A stretch of DNA of 64,000 nucleotides from positions 3,589,250-3,653,249 of the forward strand of contig JADCRB010000016.1 of NCBI GenBank assembly GCA_021464245.1, in the 5' to 3' direction. The translations under genes were made by a program, and so were the position numbers. Numbering within the stretch: the first letter of the stretch is position 1; every line of letters starts with the position of its first letter. Below are positions 9,931 through 19,159 of this stretch, one piece after another. A model generated the notes under the pieces. That model worked only from the letters and a program-made list of their open reading frames with translations. It was not told the DNA's origin and made no database searches. This stretch comes from Carallia brachiata. Taxonomy: Eukaryota > Streptophyta > Magnoliopsida > Malpighiales > Rhizophoraceae.

Positions 9931-10783
9931 TGTAAACTAAAAAAAAAAAAAAAAGAAGAGGGAGAGTCAAGAGCTGACATCTAGAAGGAAGAAAAAGAAA
10001 AAAAAAATCAGAGTCAAGGGTCGACATTTAGAAGAGAGGAAAAAAAAGGTCAGCGAAAAGTTGGTGGCACAGTACTACACAATGTGTCCTCCCAGCCTAT
10101 AAATAGGTGCAAAATCTCCAACAACCAATCCCACCACAAAAACACGAGGGGCATAGCAAAAATTAAATTCGAGGAGCCAAAGTATTATTGTTTAAAACTT
10201 TTCCCTTATGTTTCCATATTTTGGGCATATGCTCCCCATACTTTATCAAGGGAGATATTCCTGATATAAACCCCAAAATATTTAATATAATCTTTGATTG
10301 TCTCAGATTGGGATCTACGAGAGTAAAAATTTAAAATATTAAAATATTAAACATCTAGCTGGGATTAAACCTCCTACGGCCCTCAGTAGAGTCAGTCCAC
10401 ATGAGAAGAAGCCCTACGGCCCTCAGTGGTGTTAAACCAGTCTGAGTGGGATCAAATCTCGGCCCTTAGTGGAGTCAAGCTAGTCCATCTAAGATCAAGC
10501 CCATATGGCCCTCACCGGAGTTCCAGCAGTCCCCTAACATCAAGCCTCGACCATGAGTGGAATTTATTTCCATCAGCTCAAGAGCAAGTTCTGGAAGTTC
10601 AACCTCTTTTGGTCAAGATCAAGCCTTTGCGACTCTTGACGAAATCACACATGAGCATTAATCGGAGGATCACAAAGAGATTGACTTCACATAAATTTTA
10701 AATTTTTAAATATTCACTTATAATTGGTATCCATATTTTTCGAGTCTAACTGTTGCAGGCTTGAAACATACCGTTCCCGCACA
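9931..10783 (+). repeat. LTR 4
   Basis: TGTAAACTAA start, a purine-rich stretch with GTCAAGAGCTGACATCTAGA repeats, TATA box CCTATAAATAGG (TATAAATAG at 10,098-10,106), sub-repeats, and end CCGTTCCCGCACA. About 853 bp. A degenerate primer-like site, TGCACGTACAGTGGGACC, follows. Confidence 0.85.
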
Positions 10784-11206
10784 ATTTTTTGCACGTACAG
10801 TGGGACCTCTTTGCCTTCCATCTTTTGCTCCTTAGAAAAAAAACATTCAGCAGGAATTCAACGCCAACATCGTAATAGTCATGATGATAAGCACAACCAA
10901 CGCGGAAGGCAAAATCGCATAATTGGAAAACAAAATTTTGTAGTTGATGAACGTTTTAGAAGAAATGGATAAAAAAATTGCCAATCTCAAAGAAAAGGCT
11001 CCAATATAGTTTGATCCTGAGACTAGTGGCGAGCAGCCATATCTGCCTAGTTTCACTCCAAAAGCAACTCCAACCAACCTTTTCCTTGCTGGAAAACAAC
11101 TAAGCGGTCCCACACAGCTACCACTTTCAAGTTCTATTGCTTCATTATCTGTCCAACAATTATAGGACATGATAACGAATACAGTCCGTCTACAACAAAG
11201 CGCAAG
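10784..11206 (+). pseudogene. gag N-terminal fragment of the Ty3/gypsy family
   Basis: Follows LTR 4. The frame, broken by several stops, reads a coiled-coil-like segment (LEEMDKKIANLKEK), then DPETSGEQPYLPSFTPKATP and a Ser/Leu-rich stretch ending SVQQL and ITNTVRLQQSA. The same order occurs in the longer gag copies at 13.8, 28.3 and 42.7 kb. It is cut off at about 11,206 by an inverted LTR piece, before the Retrotrans_gag domain. Confidence 0.7.
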
Positions 11207-11578
11207 GAAAAACTATGTAGTACTGTGCCACCAACATTTTGCTGACTCTTTTTTCCCTCTCTTTTAGATGTCGGCTCTTGACTTTGATTTTTTTTTTCCT
11301 TTTTCTAGATGTTGGCTCTTAACACTTCCTCTCCCTTTTTTTTTTTCAAGTGTACAAATGCCCCTACTTCAATGCTTGGTGAGGAAGGATCTTGGGACAT
11401 GATCTGAACTAAATCATCAAGTCCAGTTTGAAGCTTCAGTCATCTTGATGAACATTGAATCTTGAGGTCTTTAACTCCAACTAGCCCAGTTGCTGTCGAG
11501 CTTCCATAGGAATCGATACGACCTTGAGGATCTCAACCCTCCAGCCAATATAGAAATTAAAGTCTCATGGTTTTGGTG
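11207..11578 (-). repeat. Inverted LTR start plus 3' internal tail
   Basis: On the minus strand: the 3' internal tail (11,578-11,357, CTTCAATTTC... to CAAGCATTGAAGTAGGGGC), then the LTR start region (11,356-11,207) through GTCAAGAGCCGACATC and CAGTACTACATAG, stopping before the TATA box. Flanked on both sides by plus-strand family sequence, so this is a 370-bp inversion. Confidence 0.75.
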
Positions 11579-12063
11579 AGGTTGGTGGCACAGCGACCAT
11601 TTCATGGCCTATTAGGACATGAAATGGCCAACACCAACACAGCCTCAAGGGCAAAATGGAAAAAAAAAAAAAACAGAGAGGTAGGAATCCAGCACATCAT
11701 TGGCACTAAAGAAAAGTGGGACCTCCTCTTCCAGCAAAATGGTGACTGTTCTATCGCTTACATCAACTAGCCTACCTGGGTATGTAGGTCCACAAACTCA
11801 TGAATAAACAAGGTTCTTCGCTGCCCAAAACGCTGAAATGGAGAATCTACAGCTCACATAGTAACAAGATTTCTCACTGAATGGAGAAGTTGACCATCCA
11901 CTCCGATCAAAGTTGGAGGCAACGGTTAAAATCCCTACTAAACCCCTCCACTCTAGTCTTCCAACTTGATAGCACAATTCCCATCCAACTAGACCAGCAG
12001 AGGGACAGAAGCATCGATTCGGTGGCAAGCTCACTTCCAAGTTGGAGGCACAGTGACAATCCA
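11579..12063 (+). other. 5' leader fragment
   Basis: GTTGGTGGCACAGCGACC opens the leader. A palindrome CATTTCATGGCC...GGACATGAAATGG lies at about 11,590-11,628. Conserved CATCAACTAGCCTACCTGGG and the TTCCAAGTTGGAGGCACAG end follow, then minisatellite. No gag. Confidence 0.7.
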
Positions 12064-12346
12064 ATAAATCAAACTCCTACCTCGTACGTGTATAAAAGGT
12101 GACAGTTCAACAACATATTCTTGCCTCATACGAATATAAAAGGTGATCAACTGAAGTAGACAGTCAAGATCAAGCCATTACAGCCATTGACAAAGTCACA
12201 CAGATATAAATCGGGTGGGGTTAGATCTTGTCCAATCAGCATTTTGTCTGGCCTGCCTAGCGCAGTGGTGTGCTCCCAAAATAACACAAAAACTTACAGT
12301 GGACGCACTTGGAGGCAAGCTCACTAAGCCTTGAAGTGGGGGCATT
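12064..12346 (+). other. Short minisatellite, LTR scrap and 80 bp of unplaced sequence
   Basis: Two minisatellite units (12,064-12,155), a piece of LTR 3' region (GACAGTCAAGATCAAGCC...ATCGG, about 12,160-12,210), then about 12,215-12,300 with no match elsewhere in the window (GTTAGATCTTGTCCAATCAGC, TCTGGCCTGCCTAGCGCAG). The family tail GCCTTGAAGTGGGGGCATT resumes before LTR 5. Confidence 0.6.
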
Positions 12347-13007
12347 TGTGAACATGGTTTTTTTTTTCCTTTAATGAAAAAAAATCAAAGGTCGGCAAAC
12401 CAACCATTGAAACTTATGGTATGTTTATATAATCAAAAAAAACAAAAAGCGTCCTTCAATGGCCTATAAAAGGCCATCAAAACCCCCCCAACAAAAAAAA
12501 AACAACAAGCCAAGACACTGAGATAGCGAGAGAAAAGCTTGCAAAAACCAATTGCAAAACAATTCCACATTTTTTCCCTTATACGTTTTCGTACTTTGGG
12601 TGTATTCTCTCTAAATGTCGTTAAGTGCAATCTTCTTGAGTAAAAGTCTAAAATATATAATATATTCCTTTCCATACATATTTTGGGTTTATACTTTGTG
12701 GTCACCTCAAATTGGGATATGCGAGAGTATAAATCTAAAATATTAAAATATTAAACATTTGTCTGGGATTAATCCTTCTATGGCCCTTAGCAGAGCTAGT
12801 CCACCTGGGAACATGCCCCTATGGCCCTTGGCAGAGTTAAACCAATCTGAGTGGGATCAATCCCTGGCCCTCAGTAGAGTTAAACCAGTCCATTTGATAT
12901 CAAGCCCATACCACCCTTACCAGAGTTCCAACAACATATTCTTCGGTCGCCTCAAATTGGGGCCTATAACAAAATTCAAAGGTCGGCTCCAACCTTTGAA
13001 AAGTGGG
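12347..13007 (+). repeat. LTR 5 (subtype with GGTCGGCAAACC), 3'-truncated
   Basis: TGTGAACATGG start after a good purine tract GAAGTGGGGGCA, then an inverted-repeat segment AAAGGTCGGCAAACCAACCATTG, TATA-like GGCCTATAAAAGGCC at about 12,460, and sub-repeats. Breaks off near 12,935 in the sub-repeats. The last 70 bp are LTR scraps with CCTTTGAAAAGTGGGG, a purine-tract-like string, before the next LTR. Confidence 0.7.
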
Positions 13008-13763
13008 GTTTTATAAAAAAAAGAAAAAAAAAAAGGGTTTGTCTGTGGCCTATAAAAGGTAACCATTCCCCCCAGCCAATCCACAACAAGCCAAGACGTC
13101 GAGAGAGTGAGAGAGAAAAGCAATTACAAAACCATTTCAAAACTCTCAAAACCTACCTCCTTACATTTTTGTATTTTGAGCGTATACTCTCTAGACGTCA
13201 TTAAGTGCGATATTCCAGAGTAAAAGCCCAAAATGCTTAATATACTCAATTCCATACCTATTTTTGGTATATACTCTTTGGTCGCCTAAGATTGGGATCT
13301 ACAAAACTAAAAATCCAAAATGTGTAAACTATTAAACATTTGTCTGGGATTAAGCCTCCTACGGCCCTCAGCAAAGTCACCCCACTTGAGAATAAGCCCC
13401 TACGGCTCTTAGTAGAGTTAAACCAGTCCGAGTGTGATCAAGCCCCAACCCTCAGTGGAGTCAAGTTAGTCCATCTGAGATCAGGCCCACACGGCCCTCA
13501 TCGAAGTTCCAGCAGTCCCTTGAGATAAAGCCTCAGGCCTCAGTGGAATTTGTCTCCATCAGTTTAAGACTAAGCTGTAGAAATTCAACCTCTTTCGGTC
13601 AAGATCAAGCCTTTGCAGCCCTTGACGAAATCACACAGGAACATTAATTAGAGGATCACACAGAGATCGACCCAACATAAATGTTAAATTTTCACTTATA
13701 ATTAGTATTTGTATTTTTCGAGTCTAACTGTTGCACGATCGAAACATGACATCCCCCCACACG
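13008..13763 (+). repeat. LTR 6
   Basis: Starts in TTTATAAAAAAAAG without a clean TGTAAAC. Has TATA-like GGCCTATAAAAGG, GTATACTCTCTAGACGTC, the TATTAAACAT motif and sub-repeats, and ends ATGACATCCCCCCACAC. Acts as the 5' LTR of the gag-bearing element that follows. Confidence 0.7.
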
Positions 13764-15208
13764 CTTGATGGGACTTCTCTGCCTTCAACACCAACATCAT
13801 CGTAGTCATGATGACAAGCACAACCAACGCAGAAGGCAAGATTGTATAATTGGAAAACAAAATTTTCCAGTTGATGGAAGCTTTGGAAGAAAAGGATTGA
13901 GAAATTGCCAATCTTAAATAAAAGGTTTCAATACAGGTTAATCCTGAGACTAGTGGGGAACAGCCATATCCACTTGGTTTCACTCCCGAAGCAACTCTAG
14001 CCAACATTTTCCTAGCTGAAAAACAACAAGCGGTCCCACACAACTACCGCCTTCAAGTTTTATCACTTTATTATCTGTCCAACAATTATTGAACATGATA
14101 ACGAATACAATCCGTCTATAAGAAAGTGCACTATTTTCAAGTTCACAAATGTACGTCAAAATGTACATGAGACATATTGAAAACCTTTGCATGCCCTTGG
14201 GCTACTAGCCGCCCAACTTTCAACAATTTGATGGACAAGGTGATCCAAAGCAGCACATTGCTCACTTTGTTGAAGGAACTTACCGTGACCTTTTGGTGAA
14301 ACAGTTTGTTCGTTCACTCAAGGACACCGCCTTCACCTGGTTCATAAACCTTGAATCAGAAACAATTGACAGTTGGGAACAGTTGCAACGCGATTTTCTG
14401 AATAGATTTTTTAGCACCCGTTGAATAGTGAGCATGACGGAGCTCACACGAGCCAAGCAAAGGAAAGGAGAGTCTGAAATTGAATACATAAATAGATGGT
14501 GTGCTCTCAGTATCGATTGCGAGGATCGTCTGACAGAGACTTCCGCTATAGAAATGTGCATTCAAGGGATGCACTGAGACCTGTTATACATCTTGCAGGG
14601 TATCAAACCTCGAACTTTCGAGGAATTGGTGACTCGTCTGCATGACATAGAGATAAGCATCAAAACTGTGCCCCCATCCAATTGGACTAGGATGGGGGCC
14701 AGGAAGTGATGGTCGTTGATACTCCACCAATAAAAGTAGAAGCTAACACAAAAGTAAGCCCTCCAGTGCTAACAATTTTGCTGAAATAACAAGAAAAGGG
14801 AAAAACGACGTTGCGCGAGTTCAAACAGAAGAAGTATCCATTCCTTGACTCTGACGTTCCAGGCATTCTCGATCAAGTTTTGGAAGCTAAGCTGATCATA
14901 CTCCTAGAATGCAAGTAATCCAATCAAAAGGATAGGGTCAATGATCCGAAATTCTGCATGTATCACCACACAATTAACCATACAACCGAAAGTGTTTCGT
15001 CCTAAAGGAGCTGATCTTAAAGCTCATAGTCCAAAATAAAATCATTTTGGATTGGGAAGACGTAGCCTCAGCCAACTAGACCATTGTCTCTTTGAATCTG
15101 TTAGAGGAAAGTCGGAATAAATCTACGCTTACACGCTGTCGGATCAGAGATGTATCCTGACCTGGTTCGATTAAGCGGCAAGTTTCTAAAGTATTGTTAT
15201 GTGTAGAT
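13764..15208 (+). pseudogene. gag pseudogene fused to the last codons of pol
   Basis: Reads an N-terminal coiled-coil-like part, DPETSGEQPYP, then the Retrotrans_gag domain from about 14,190: FQQFDGQGDPKQHIAHFVE, LLVKQFVRSLKDTAFTWF, SWEQLQRDFLNRFFSTR, ELTRAKQRKGESEIEYINRW. Further on come FLDSDVPGILDQVLEAKLI and a zinc-knuckle-like YHHTINHTTE. Near 15,110 the frame jumps to the end of pol: out-of-frame LTRCQIRD, then GKFLKYCYV and stop at 15,208. Protease, RT, RNase H and most of integrase are deleted. Several stops and frameshifts. The same gag-to-pol-end join occurs at 27.0 and 41.4 kb. Confidence 0.8.
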
Positions 15209-15344
15209 AAAAAAAAAAGAATGCAAATAAAAAAACAAAATTTGAAAAAAAATCAAAAAAAGAAAAGAAATGTGAAAGGAAAAAAACAAAAACAAAAATA
15301 AGAAGATTCAAAAAAAAGAGAAAAAATGTTGAGGAACGTGTATA
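15209..15344 (+). repeat. A-rich tract after pol end
   Basis: About 110 bp of mostly A with scattered C/G (AAAAATCAAAAAAAGAAAAG-like), present in nearly every copy immediately after GCATTGTTATGTGTAGAT. No gene. Confidence 0.8.
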
Positions 15345-15709
15345 GTCCCTTTGTCCAAATCCCAATTCCAGCTAAAGACTCAAACCCAAAGCTCAAATCC
15401 AAAATCAGGTCCAAACTCGGGTTCAAAATCCTAAACCCAAATTCCAGCCTAAAGTCCAAATCCAAATTCGGAGGTAAACCCCAAACCTGGATCCAAATTT
15501 CAACTCAAAATCTAAACTGAAACTCAAACTTGTGCTCAAAGCCCTGACTCAATTTCTGGCCTAAAATCCAAATCCACATTTGCGGGCTGACCCCAAAATT
15601 GGACCCAAATCTAAAGCGTAAATCCAAGCCCAAATTCAAATTCTGGCCAAAGTTCAAATCCAGTTTCGGGGGCAAATCCCAAACCCCGACTCAGCTCAAT
15701 AGCTCATCA
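15345..15709 (+). repeat. CCCAAATCC-type repeat block
   Basis: Degenerate direct repeats with GGGGTAAACCCCAAACCTGG and CCAAATCCACATTTG variants. Short low-complexity frames are not supported as genes. Confidence 0.85.
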
Positions 15710-16660
15710 GTAAATCCACAATTCTGCCTCACACGAGTATCAGAGGCAACAAATGAACAACAGACTACTGCCTCGCACTAGTATAAAAGGTGACAAATGA
15801 ACAACAGACTTCTACCTCACATGAGTATAAAAGGCGACAACATAGTTCAACACTCCTACCTCACACTAGTATAAAAGGTGACAATCCGACAGTACACTCC
15901 TACTTCGCACGAGTATAAGAGGCAACAACTCAGCAAATTCAACACTCCTGCCTCGCACGAGTACAAAAGTCGAATAGCTCCACATCATCGTTTAACACTC
16001 CTACCTCGCACGAGCATAAAAAGCGAAAAGCGCCACATCACTGTTCAACACTCCTGCTTTGCATGAGTATAAAAGGCGAACAACTAAATCAAACTCTAGC
16101 CTCACACGAGTATAAAAGGCAACAATTACGACAACAAACTAGACTCCCAGTCTGCATGAGTATAAAAAGCGGGACGACAACAGCAAAATAGAGTCCTACC
16201 TCACATGAGTATAAAAGGCAAACAACTCAATAGCATAGTTCAACACTTCTACCTCACACGAGTATAAAAGTCGATAACTCAACTACAACTCATACTCCTA
16301 GCCCGCACAAGTATAAAGGCGACAACCCAACAACAAACTCCTATCTTGCACGAGTATAAATGGCGACAACATAATTCAACACTTTTGCCTCGTATGAGTA
16401 TAAAAGGTGACAACCCAATAACACACTTTTGTCTCGCACGAGTATAAAAGGAGAACAGATCAACAGCACACTCCTACCTCGCACGAGTATAAAAGATGGT
16501 AGTTCGACAACAACACTCTCTTGCCTTGCATGAGTATAAAAGTCGACAGCTCAACAGTCAAAACATATGCCTAACTCGTACAAAAGGCAAAATAGCAACA
16601 ACTAAACAAGGCCTAGTTCAAAAATATTGGCCCGTATGAGTATAAACTATGAATGGCCCA
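15710..16660 (+). repeat. 40-bp TATA-motif minisatellite, array 8
   Basis: More than 20 units with CGCACGAGTATAAAAGGCG and variants. Spacers include CAACAACACAGTTCAACACT. The closing unit has GAGTATAAACTATGAATGG. Confidence 0.9.
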
Positions 16661-16766
16661 AAATGATAATAATGATTGAGGGTTTGAGTCTGAATCACTA
16701 TTCTAGTCTCAACGTTTTACTCGTTCTTACTGTCGGTCAAGCTTCTGCATCCTTTCAATAAAAAAG
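16661..16766 (+). promoter_or_regulatory. Pre-WOX spacer, acceptor-like site damaged
   Basis: Same spacer as before copy A (GTTTGAGTCTGAATCACTA, TTTTACTCGTTCTTACTG). Here the acceptor-like CAGG is mutated to TCGG, so the possible splice site is lost in this copy. Confidence 0.4.
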
Positions 16767-17357
16767 ATGGTACTAGCTGTAAAACCTCTGAACAAGAGAC
16801 AAGATAGGTCACTACGCATTAGATGGCAACTAAGTCCAATGCAACTGCAAATCTTGGAGGAATACTTCTGCAACAATGGAGGTACTTGTCCTAGCTTATC
16901 ACGACTCTCCCAACTTACTTCACAATTGCGGCCGTACAGAGCAGTCGAAAAAAAATGCGTATTTTTGGTTCCAAAACTGTAGAAACAGGGAGAGAGCAAC
17001 ACAAAGAGCTGCTGTTTTTGAAGCACAGTCTACCATCACAACTATTCCTATGGTAGATCTGATCAGTATGGCGTTGTTCTCAAATGAGGCAAGTCCAAAC
17101 TCCACCATTACAATGATCCCTCGAGGCTGTTTCAACCAAAACTATAGCCTGTGAAATTACACATACTGGTCCTGGTGGTTTTGTGGAGTCAACTAGGGGT
17201 TTATCCCTTACAGAAACTTCGGTCTTAGAGGAAACTTTACACCAAATTGGAGCCTCTCTGGTGAAACTCTACCTCTCTTTTCGGTACAATTCGGCGATGT
17301 CAACTAGCAAGAGAGTTCTAGCAATGTCAATGTCATCGGTCCACCAAGCGAAGATGC
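16767..17357 (+). pseudogene. WUSCHEL-type homeobox pseudogene, copy D
   Basis: The ATG at 16,767 opens MVLAVKPLNKRQDRS, then IRWQLSPMQLQILEEYF and TCPSLSRLSQLTSQLRPYRAV: homeodomain helices I and II in one frame. A one-base indel in the A-run after AVEKK shifts the frame; in the next frame helix III reads AYFWFQNCRNRERATQRAAV (Trp TGG at 16,966-16,968). The downstream frame has FNQNYSL then a TGA, and WUS-box-like TLPLFS at 17,266-17,283. At about 17,357 the sequence leaves the WOX frame (SEDAI then a CCCAAATCC block), so the EAR motif is lost. The RW-x-P-x-x-x-Q-LQILE and WFQN patterns identify a WOX homeodomain. Two frameshifts, two stops and the truncation make it non-functional. Confidence 0.8.
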
Positions 17358-17757
17358 AATATATTATCCAAACTCAAACTCGGGCTCAAAACCTAAATCC
17401 AAATCCTGGCCCATAGCACAAATTCAAATTTTGGGGGCAACACAACAGTTCCACTCAACACAGTTCAACACTACTGCCTCCCACGAGTATAAAAGGCGAC
17501 AATACAATTCAACATTTCTGCCTCGCACGAGTATAAAAGGCAACAACACGACAGTTCAACACTCCTGCCTTGCACGAGTATAAAAGGTGATAATCCAACA
17601 AGTCAAACTCTTGCCTCACATGAGTGTAAAAGGTGACAACACAGTTCAACAATTCTGCCTTGCATGAGTATAAAAAGTGACAACCAAACAACACTTCTGT
17701 CTCGCACGAGTAGAAAAGGCGAACAAATCAACAACACACTCTAGCCTCGCATTAAGG
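17358..17757 (+). repeat. CCCAAATCC block and minisatellite array 9
   Basis: A short CCCAAATCC block (17,358-17,455) then seven minisatellite units with CGCACGAGTATAAAAGGC. The last unit, CTAGCCTCGCATTA, breaks into an inverted LTR at about 17,757; here the orientation of the whole region flips to minus. Confidence 0.85.
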
Positions 17758-18308
17758 GCCAGGGCTTGTTTCCACTCGGACTGGTTTAATTCCACTAAAG
17801 GCCGTAGAGGTTTGTTTTCAAGTGAACTGACTCTGCTAAGAGCTGTAGGAGGCTTAATCCTAGACAGATGTTTGACAATTTAATATTTTGAATTTTTACT
17901 CTTGTATATCCCAATTTGAGGCGACTGAAGAGTATATACAAAAAATATGTATGGAATTGAGTATATTAAATATTTTGGGCCTTGTATACAAAATATCTCC
18001 CTTCATGGAGTTTGGGGAGCGTATGCCCAAAATACGAAAAAGTAGGGGAAAAGTTTTAAACAAAACTTTGGCCCATTGAATTTAATTTTTGTTGTGCCCC
18101 ACGTGTTTCTGCAGTGTGATTGTCTGTTGGAGGTTTTGCGTCTGTTTATAGGCTGGGAGGAGACACTATATAGTACTGTGCCACCAACTTTTCGCTGACT
18201 TTTTTTTCCTCTCTTCTAGATGCAGCTCTTGACTCTGATTCTTTTTTTCCTTTTCCTCCTTCTAGACGTTGGCTCTTGACTCTTCCTCTTTTTTTTTTTT
18301 TGAAGTTA
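17758..18308 (-). repeat. LTR 7, 3'-truncated
   Basis: Minus strand: starts after CCTTGAACTGGGGGCATTTTT at about 18,308, with GTCAAGAGCCAACGTCTAGA repeats, TATA-like CCTATAAACAG at about 18,145, AAATATTTAATATACTC, and part of the sub-repeats. It stops at the join with minisatellite array 9. Confidence 0.8.
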
Positions 18309-19159
18309 AAAAATGCCCCCAGTTCAAGGCTTGGTGACGAAGGATCTTGGGATGTAATTTGAACCAAGTCTTGAAGTCTAATTTGAAGCTTGAGACGTCT
18401 TGATAAACATTGAATCTTGAGGTCTTCAACTCTGACTAGCCCAACTGCTGTCAAGCTTCCATAGGAATCGATACGACCTTGAGGACGTTAGCCCTCCAAC
18501 TAATATAGAAATTGAAATCCCATGGTTTTGGTGAGGATGATGCAGTAGGCAAAGAACTAGAACCTTTCCATAACCAAGGCCCAGCACCATGGCACAACAG
18601 GGCCAGCTCACAGAGAGACAGGCTGTAGTGATGACTCTCCCGTATGTCGTGATGTTAGGAGAGTAGTTGGAACTTCCCCATCCATCACGTATATGAGAAC
18701 AGATAGGGATGTTCACAACTTTTCAGCTCGTTGTGATAGATGTGAATTAAAGAGAGTAGTTGGAACTTCATGGACCAAGATGGCGTCAAAGGCAGAGATT
18801 CAAGAGTTTCGAAGCAAATGACTCTTTCTCTTTCTGACTCTTGTGTCTGCAACTTCTTGATTAAAGAATTTCCTGAAAAAGAGAACATAGGGACTAGCCA
18901 TATTCTTTCTTTAGAGAGAAAGAAGAGTTGAGGAGTGAGTTCTGTAACTTGAGGACGCAAGAAATATGTACACAACAAAAGCTGCCCTTTTTTTTTTCAA
19001 AGTAAAAAAGGACATATGCAGAATCTGGTGGGGTCTTCCTTCAGGTTTTTTGTTAGCCATACGAGAAAAATGAGGTAGCGATTGAGGCATGTCGCACAAA
19101 TCAATACTGTGCATTGCAAAAAGTCGTTGTACCTTATCCTTGTCAGTCGGCCTAGTAGG
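18309..19159 (-). pseudogene. MASP ORF region and post-EAR spacer, minus strand
   Basis: ATGGCTAGTCCC begins at 18,901 and runs 33 codons down to 18,800: MASPYVLFFRKFFNQEVADT, then RVRKRKSHLLRNS and stop. Upstream lie the TATATTTCTTGC stretch and the A-run. A longer overlapping frame (19,306-18,911) is only a shifted reading of the WUS-box/EAR segment and spacer. Confidence 0.5.

Larger units (their letters stand above)
13008..17357 (+). mobile_element. Non-autonomous gag-type element with WOX copy D, 3'-truncated
   Basis: LTR 6, gag, end of pol, A-rich tract, CCCAAATCC block, minisatellite and WOX copy D in the standard order. It breaks at about 17,357 inside the WOX frame, just before the EAR motif, and continues into another CCCAAATCC block. 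The MASP region and 3' LTR are missing. Confidence 0.7.

Noticed and set aside
12258..12268. TAGCGCAGTGG as a tRNA or SINE A-box
   Set aside because: It fits the A-box pattern, but no B-box and no cloverleaf can be drawn nearby.
16767..17154. A functional host WOX gene
   Set aside because: All copies sit inside LTR elements with identical flanks, and each has stops, frameshifts or missing parts. They are cargo pseudogenes, though the donor gene must exist elsewhere.
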